A DNA stretch of 64,000 nt from Fragum whitleyi. Its lineage: Eukaryota; Mollusca; Bivalvia; Cardiida; Cardiidae. The notes beneath the pieces are model-generated. The model saw only the letters and a program-made list of their open reading frames with translations. It had not been told where the DNA came from and did no database searches. This document shows positions 58,451-64,000 of this stretch, piece after piece (the first letter of the stretch is position 1; each line of letters starts with the position of its first letter). The position numbers and the translations under genes are program-made. The stretch spans positions 33,006,693-33,070,692 of the forward strand of contig OX411549.1 of the NCBI GenBank assembly GCA_948146395.1, written 5' to 3'.

Positions 58451-58483
58451 CACAATTCTTGATATAATTTACTCGATGTTTAG

Positions 58484-58513
58484 TGACCCTTAAAATGATT
58501 TATTATTCTTATA
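58484..58513 (-). promoter_or_regulatory. Candidate core promoter: TATA-like box plus initiator
   Basis: Reading the minus strand, TATAAGAA lies at 58513-58506. An initiator-like TCACTA has its A at 58484, 29 bases downstream of the first T of the box, which is the usual spacing. This would leave a 34-base 5' UTR before the ATG at 58450. There is G at -3 of the ATG. The motifs are visible; promoter function is inferred. Confidence 0.4.
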
Positions 58514-58729
58514 CTCCTAAACGTTGTTTTTCTTATTCCTAAAAATCCTCTTTACAAGAAAAGTCTTTCGTCTTCTTTTTGACAAATTCATCTGGTTTAC
58601 TTGCTAGGAGTTATTCTTCCCAAAGGTTGGTTAAATAATCAGGAAATCCATAAAAGAATTATTACAGTTTTGATAAGTTATCAAAAATAGAGGGTGTGAC
58701 TTGACTTGAGGCGCATTGTCTATTTACTT

Positions 58730-60645
58730 AAGGTTCATGTAAAGTGTTTGAGACCCAATATTTAGGGCACTTCATTAGCCAAGAAAAAGTAGTATGTCCA
58801 GGTAAATTATATATCAAAATGAAGCTATTCGTGAGCACTAGCAGTTAGGCAACATAAGACCGCCATAGCTATAGCGGTATAGCCAAAACATTGTGGAAAA
58901 GGGTCATTTTGTACAGAACAAGCAACTGCATGACGGTTGCACAAAATTGCCCCGTATTTTAACAAAGTACAGTCTTAAGTACCATCCAGGTAGTGCTACA
59001 ACCTTAGATATAAAACTCAGTCTCAAAAGGCTCTTTTGAAACAATGAATTTCCATTTATTTTGTCAACATACATGTCAAACCGGTTTGGTCTGTTTTCAA
59101 AATAGATGCAAGGTATGGTGCAACATCACACCATAATATTGTGAAATATGTTCTGCGATTTATTTCAAATTATAGTTTTTTTTAAATTCAATGATCTACA
59201 ATATTACTATATATTTATCATTCTGTGAAATAGAAATTGATATATTGCTAAACAACCTTACAGGTATATAAACAATTAATGTCTATTTATGTTGTGATAA
59301 CACACCATACCGTAAAAAGATCTACACGTTTACAAAATTAGAATGGCATATATGACATATGTGTTTATAAAATAAGTGAAAATAAATTGCTTGCATAACT
59401 ACGTTTTGGGGCTGAGTTTTATACCAATGGTTGTAGCACTACCTGGATAGTACTTTAGACTAGACTTTGTTAAAATATGAGCCAATTTTTTTACAACAGT
59501 CATGCAGTTGCTTGTTCTGTACAAAATGACCCTTTTCCACAATGTTTTGGCTATACCGCTATAGTTATAACAGTCTTATGATTTTCAACTGTTTGTGCTC
59601 ATACGTGGGTCATCCAATAAAAAGTGAGACTAATGCTATAATGCAAAACTAGTTAATATATATGAAATTGTTGTTCCACTATTGTGAAGTGTAACACCTC
59701 CTTCAATTTTTGGCAAAAACCTACCATCCTACTTTATATGGAACCCTTGTTGCTAGGCAACAGGAAGAGGTACCATATGAGGTAATGGCCATGTTAACCC
59801 CTTCATGTTTCAATGATTAAAAACTTCATATTGAACTTAATGGTGGTATTTTTTTACCCAAAATACATTGATGTATGTTTTCTGGTATTATATCTTAGTG
59901 CTAGACAATGGTTGTATAATTTTCGAAAGAAATGACGTCAAATTTCATGACGAATACCTTCCTTTTATCTGACAACGTCGTTCTGAAAAAATGGGAGGGT
60001 ATCCAAATGCAAATCTACATTGATGATCTCTTAAGCTTTGACAAAATATTTTGGACTAAATCTCTTTCTTGAAGGTATTACATGACATCTTTAACAAAAA
60101 AATCTTGATCAAATTTTAAATTGCAATTATTTTCTTTGAAAAATATTGTCTTTGAGATCAAATTCATGCAAAAAGGAAGGTTTTTGCTAAAATCGAATTT
60201 AACCAGTGATGAAAAAAAATCAGTAGAAATAAGGTACAATGAGAAAGTACTTTATACCTGCATACTATTCATTGAAAAATGGCATTTCCATCTTCTTTAA
60301 TTTCTTGAAATTAAACAATTAAATGACACAACGTTTCTGTTATTTTGATATTCATCTGGCCATAGTTAACGTCACGACGTTATTCTTTGTGACGTCATCA
60401 ACACAACGTCATGGAAACGTACTGGTTGATGTGAAAAATAAATGCAGGAGAAAATAATGTACATGCATGTTAAAATTTCGTTTTAGTATCTTTATTAGTT
60501 TTCAAGATATAGAACCAGTCTCACTTTTTCTTGGATGACCCTCGTAAATAGCTTCATTTTGATATATAATATTCCTGGACATACTGCTTTTTCTTGGCAA
60601 ATGAATGCCCTTAAAATTGGGTCTCAAACACTTTACATGAACCTT
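58730..60645. mobile_element. Foldback element, copy 3, interrupted
   Basis: Begins AAGGTTCATGTAAAGTGTTT and ends AAACACTTTACATGAACCTT: the same inverted arms as 8.1-9.1 kb. Its right arm is split by the mariner-like insertion at 59604-60544. Removing that insertion and one TA restores continuity with copy 1. Confidence 0.85.
59604..60544. mobile_element. Nested mariner-like non-autonomous element with TA target duplication
   Basis: Terminal inverted repeats CGTGGGTCATCCAA and CGAGGGTCATCCAA extend to AAAAAGTGAGAC and are flanked by TA on both sides (59602-59603 and 60545-60546). It is 941 bp with no open frame of transposase size. The TA duplication and CGAGGGTCATCCAA-type ends point to the Tc1/mariner superfamily. 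Confidence 0.75.
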
Positions 60646-61039
60646 AAATCATTTCATCAAATCAAGAATAATTTGATTTAAGCTGTGTCCACTAAAGGTA
60701 AATTGAACGTGCATTCTGATTGCATGAAGAAAAAGGTTGTATTTTTAAATGCAAGCAATCAGGATTTCGCAGTTTTTTTGTCATTTAGAGCAAAAAGACG
60801 TTCAATTAGGAATCTTTCTCTTAACGAAGAAACCTTTAAATATTTGCCTCATGGCATTAAATGTTAAGATAAGAAGAGAGGATTTGTTGACTTCATGGAG
60901 GAATGCAACTTAAAACCTGATAATTTAATAATAATACACTCGTGTATGAATATGGTTCGCGTGTTTTTAAAATGTCATTAGCTTTTTAGGTTCATACCTT
61001 TCATGAAATCAACAAATAAATCTTCATCTTCTGTTTTTG

Positions 61040-61312
61040 TTTTTACTAGAGGACAACACGATAAAGGGTTGATTGTCTCTTATTTCCATCGTGGTCCTAA
61101 CTCATTCCAGATATTATCCTACACATTGAGAGAGAGGCAATGGGTTCTAACCACTCCTACCCATTTTTACAGCTGGGTGGACTGGGGCCCCGTCTATAAA
61201 GTGTCCTGCCCAAATACACATGGGGCTCGAACCCGCAACCACCAGGTTACGAGTCGAGCGCGTTAACCACCCGGCCAACAAGCCAGACCCACCCGGCCAA
61301 CGAGCCAGACAA
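61040..61312 (-). mobile_element. tRNA-derived SINE
   Basis: The minus-strand head GTTGGCCGGGTGGTTAACGC with B box GGGTTCGAGCCCC and a Thr-like loop CTCGTAA. The last 21 bases of the head are duplicated (CACCCGGCCAACAAGCCAGA / CACCCGGCCAACGAGCCAGA). The body runs to about 61040. Confidence 0.65.
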
Positions 61313-61598
61313 GCTCCTAATTAAAGGTATTAAAATAATGATATGACCAAACCCAATGGACGAAAAGGGATTGAGACCAGATATCGGACACGTCATCATT
61401 TTATGATGTATAATTTACGTATGAAATGACTCTTCGTAAAAAAGGTCGAGTTCGAAAACTAAGACAAGTAATTTCAAGTAAGTGATCAAAGATCAATTCT
61501 AGTAAGGGTTCTCGCATCTCAAACTTTGCTTGTGGATCTTTACCTATTTTTTATTGTACATTAAGCAAGAGAAATGTTTTCAACATCAACAAATAGTT

Positions 61599-61835
61599 GA
61601 GCCTGTGCGTGTCATTTCCAACAATTTCAAAAGTGCACTAAGCAAAGACTCTGGCCAGTCTGTGCATCCGCACAGCCTGACCAGAGTCTCCACTATGTGA
61701 TTTGAAGATAAATAATGTCTCAAAGTATCTAGACAACCATGAAGTCTTCTAATTACTATTATGTTACTGTCCATGCTGCTAAATATTTGCACCTCACACA
61801 GGTGTCAAATTGTCGGAAATGTCAGGCACAGGCTC
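61599..61835. mobile_element. MITE family A (235 bp), copy 6
   Basis: GAGCCTGTGCGTGTCATTTC at the left, GTCAGGCACAGGCTC at the right, with central palindrome GACTCTGGCCAGTCTGTGCA / CAGCCTGACCAGAGTC. Confidence 0.85.
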
Positions 61836-61916
61836 ATTTCATTTCTTGAGCAAAAACTTCACTGTACCGGCGGCTCAACGTCTCGTTAGGATATAGCTGT
61901 AGTTTACAACTACTTG

Positions 61917-61951
61917 TCTTATCTTATCTTATCTTATCTTATCTTATCTTT
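61917..61951. repeat. (TTATC)n microsatellite
   Basis: Six to seven units of CTTAT. Confidence 0.9.
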
Positions 61952-62787
61952 CGGTATTTTGGATGGGTCGCCATTTTTGTTGTTTGTGTTGCTATTCAGT
62001 TGTAAAGTCATATTCCAATCCCAGATTCTCAATCAGTGAATGCCTGTAATTAGCAAATTGTTCTTTATTTTTATCTTTTTAAAATATATATATATAATAG
62101 TCCTGTTTTTAAACTACCGGTAAATACACGATCCTTGATGGGATTTTATGACAAGCTGATTTTAGCCGAGCCGTGGCGTAAGACGTAAATATCTCTGATG
62201 GTGTTCCTTATAGAAAAAATGGAGAAAAGGACCTATGTAAGAAGATACATGTATATATTTGTTGTCATGTTTAACTTAAATCTTATAGAGGGTGATTTGT
62301 AAATTGCGCATATCTTGTTCGGTCATTTTTATTGAAGCCGGTCATATTGTAATAAATTAACAAGATAATAGTTTTGTTTGTCCTTTATGCAACACTGTTT
62401 TATAAGATCAACCCCATTGCCCCGCTTAGAGAAGGTTTGTTTATTAATTGAATATAGTATGAATATGCAATTTTAAATAAGTGATTAAGGATCAATTTTC
62501 TCTATACCTATCTGACAACTCACTTAAACTTGTACATCTATATGTACACACACAGACGCCATAGGAAATAAAGAGAGAAAGAATATATTTGAAAATCATT
62601 TTCCCAAACCATAAAAGTTATTTTTATACAAATACTTGTATCAAAGCATACAGAGACATCTTTTTTTTTTCTAGTATCTACTGATGAATTTTCTAGGACA
62701 ATATACTTCGTACGTGGACAACAAAACGGACAACCATTAAACGGACATCCATTAATTATTTGGATCTGATGTATACGCACATGTATA

Positions 62788-63227
62788 GGGGAGACTGGGG
62801 TACTCTGGGACATGGGGTACAGTGGGACACTTGTGATTTTAGGTAATTTATGTGCTTTGATTTTATTCAGATTCACACAGAATAGTGATCCACACAAACT
62901 TCTTACCCTACAAAAGTTTCATGGCGGTAAAACGAAATTTTGAAATATTTCCAATCTTAAATGAGATTTTTACAACTGAAAGTAAATTTTGCAAAATAAA
63001 AACTATACTTTCTTCATATTTTGTCAACTTAAACTTCGTTCTATTTCTTATTAGTCATTAATGTAGTACTGTATATTAACTAGGATATGACATATTGATA
63101 ACTGCTATGTTATACATATTTTTAAAACTACATTCATTTACTTTTGCAGGGACGGGTTGGGGTACTCTGGGACATTGCATTTGGGGTACCCTGGGACAGT
63201 GTCCCAGAGTACCCCACTGTCCTTTTA
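62788..63227. mobile_element. Element with repeated GGGGTACTCTGGGACA motif
   Basis: The motif GGGGTACTCTGGGACA and variants occur at 62798, 62814, 63160 and 63184, and inverted at 63200. The right cluster contains the palindrome ACCCTGGGACAGTGTCCCAG. It looks like subterminal repeats of a DNA transposon; the boundaries are uncertain. Confidence 0.45.
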
Positions 63228-64000
63228 CATGATCTTCCATGGATGTGTGATCTCATATTTGCTTTAGAATCATTTTTAATTCAATGAATGGCTTTAAATT
63301 CATTTATAAACTTCTTTATCATAGATATGTTAATCAAGTTTTAGCATATTCTTCATCTTCGACTGATGCAGATTTTTTCATCAGTTAATTGGAAAGGAAA
63401 TCTTACTCTGCCTTCAAAACAATGTGTTTGTCAATGGCCGAAATTAACATATCAATTTTCTAAACAATGTGCCCAAAATATCTTTGAAGACACCTTGACT
63501 CACGACTTTTCAATTAACCTGTCCACTTTGTACCAACAGTCAAAGTATTTTGGGCATTTATCGAACTTCAAATTCTTAGAAATTATCAACATAGTCTTCA
63601 AAGAGGCCAATAAGTAAAATCATAGTGAATAAATAATTTATTGACTCTGCAGTAGAAGCAAGAGTTTTCGCTTAATGTTTGTCTTTACTCAAATGATATC
63701 AAGATAAATTTCTGATTACTATGTCTTGTTGGTGAATTAGGCTGTAGATTTTGTTAATTTGTCAGTACATCGCTGTGTAAAGTATTTGCTTTGAGCTGCA
63801 TCTAGTCAGTGCATTTGGGAAAATAGAATAGGCATTAAATTATAAATTGATTGTCCTATCTATTTCACATACTAGTAGATTCCAGTTGCTACTGTGATTT
63901 CACTAAAATATATTTATATTTCCAATCGGAGTACTTATAACTTTGGGATAGTGTAGTTCTTTGGGATAGTGTAGTTTCTTGTCGATCATAAACTTGTTTT
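63228..64000. other. Right-edge sequence, no supported gene
   Basis: One 83-codon plus-strand open frame (63366-63617) is not recognisable and has no splice or promoter context. A tandem CTTTGGGATAGTGTAGTT lies at 63940-63975. Confidence 0.4.

Noticed and set aside
829..58450. Reading the locus as several independent EGF/FTP genes
   Set aside because: No second signal exon, no terminal stop exon and no polyA-flanked end was found; kept only as an alternative.
61210..61287. Candidate tRNA-Thr gene
   Set aside because: The head is tRNA-like, but the acceptor stem is broken and the 21-base end is duplicated; better read as a SINE.
63366..63617. Plus-strand 83-codon open frame near the right edge
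   Set aside because: No recognisable domain and adjacent to a repeat cluster; too little to support a gene.

Overview
The window looks like nuclear DNA of a marine mollusc, most likely a bivalve. It is AT-rich, intron-heavy and packed with short non-autonomous transposable elements. Some repeats end in hairpins around tandem-repeat cores, and some are tRNA-derived SINEs whose 3' tail I associate with bivalve genomes. The species assignment is inference; no database search was possible.

Nearly all recognisable coding content is on the minus strand and reads as one very large mosaic gene. It starts with a signal-peptide exon at 58390-58450 and runs leftwards past the window edge; the last exon seen is 829-963, and no stop codon or 3' end is present. 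I resolved 37 exons by reading cysteine patterns, acceptor AG and donor GT. They are one signal peptide, 26 intact EGF-like exons, and ten half-domain exons forming five FTP domains (fucolectin/tachylectin-4/pentraxin-1 type, F5/8C-like). A further EGF exon at about 26.2 kb is decayed. Every intron examined is phase 1, so each EGF exon and each FTP exon is a symmetric cassette. Domain order from the N-terminus is SP, EGF1, FTP1, EGF2, FTP2, EGF3-4, FTP3, EGF5-7, FTP4, EGF8-14, decayed EGF, EGF15-19, FTP5, EGF20-26, then off the window. This gives about 1,960 residues here. The EGF repeats are the eight-cysteine type of MEGF10/Draper/CED-1/SREC scavenger receptors. A role in cell-surface or secreted carbohydrate or particle recognition is therefore plausible but inferred.

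Three stages of cassette turnover are visible. EGF1-FTP1 and EGF2-FTP2 are near-identical recent duplicates, EGF9-14 is an older tandem array, and the 26.2 kb exon is decaying. FTP4 carries a one-base frameshift in its first half-exon (or an assembly error) that skipping that exon would bypass.

The introns hold several repeat families: three hairpin-ended elements with different tandem cores (2.9-4.0, 4.5-5.8, 39.5-41.7 kb), long foldback elements (8.1-9.1 and 58.7-60.6 kb, the latter split by a TA-flanked mariner-like insertion), six copies of a 235-bp MITE, six copies of a 430-bp MITE, several palindrome families, SINEs and microsatellites. Several elements stop within 8-30 bases of exons. 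Upstream of the gene (58.5-64 kb) I see only repeats and no supported gene.
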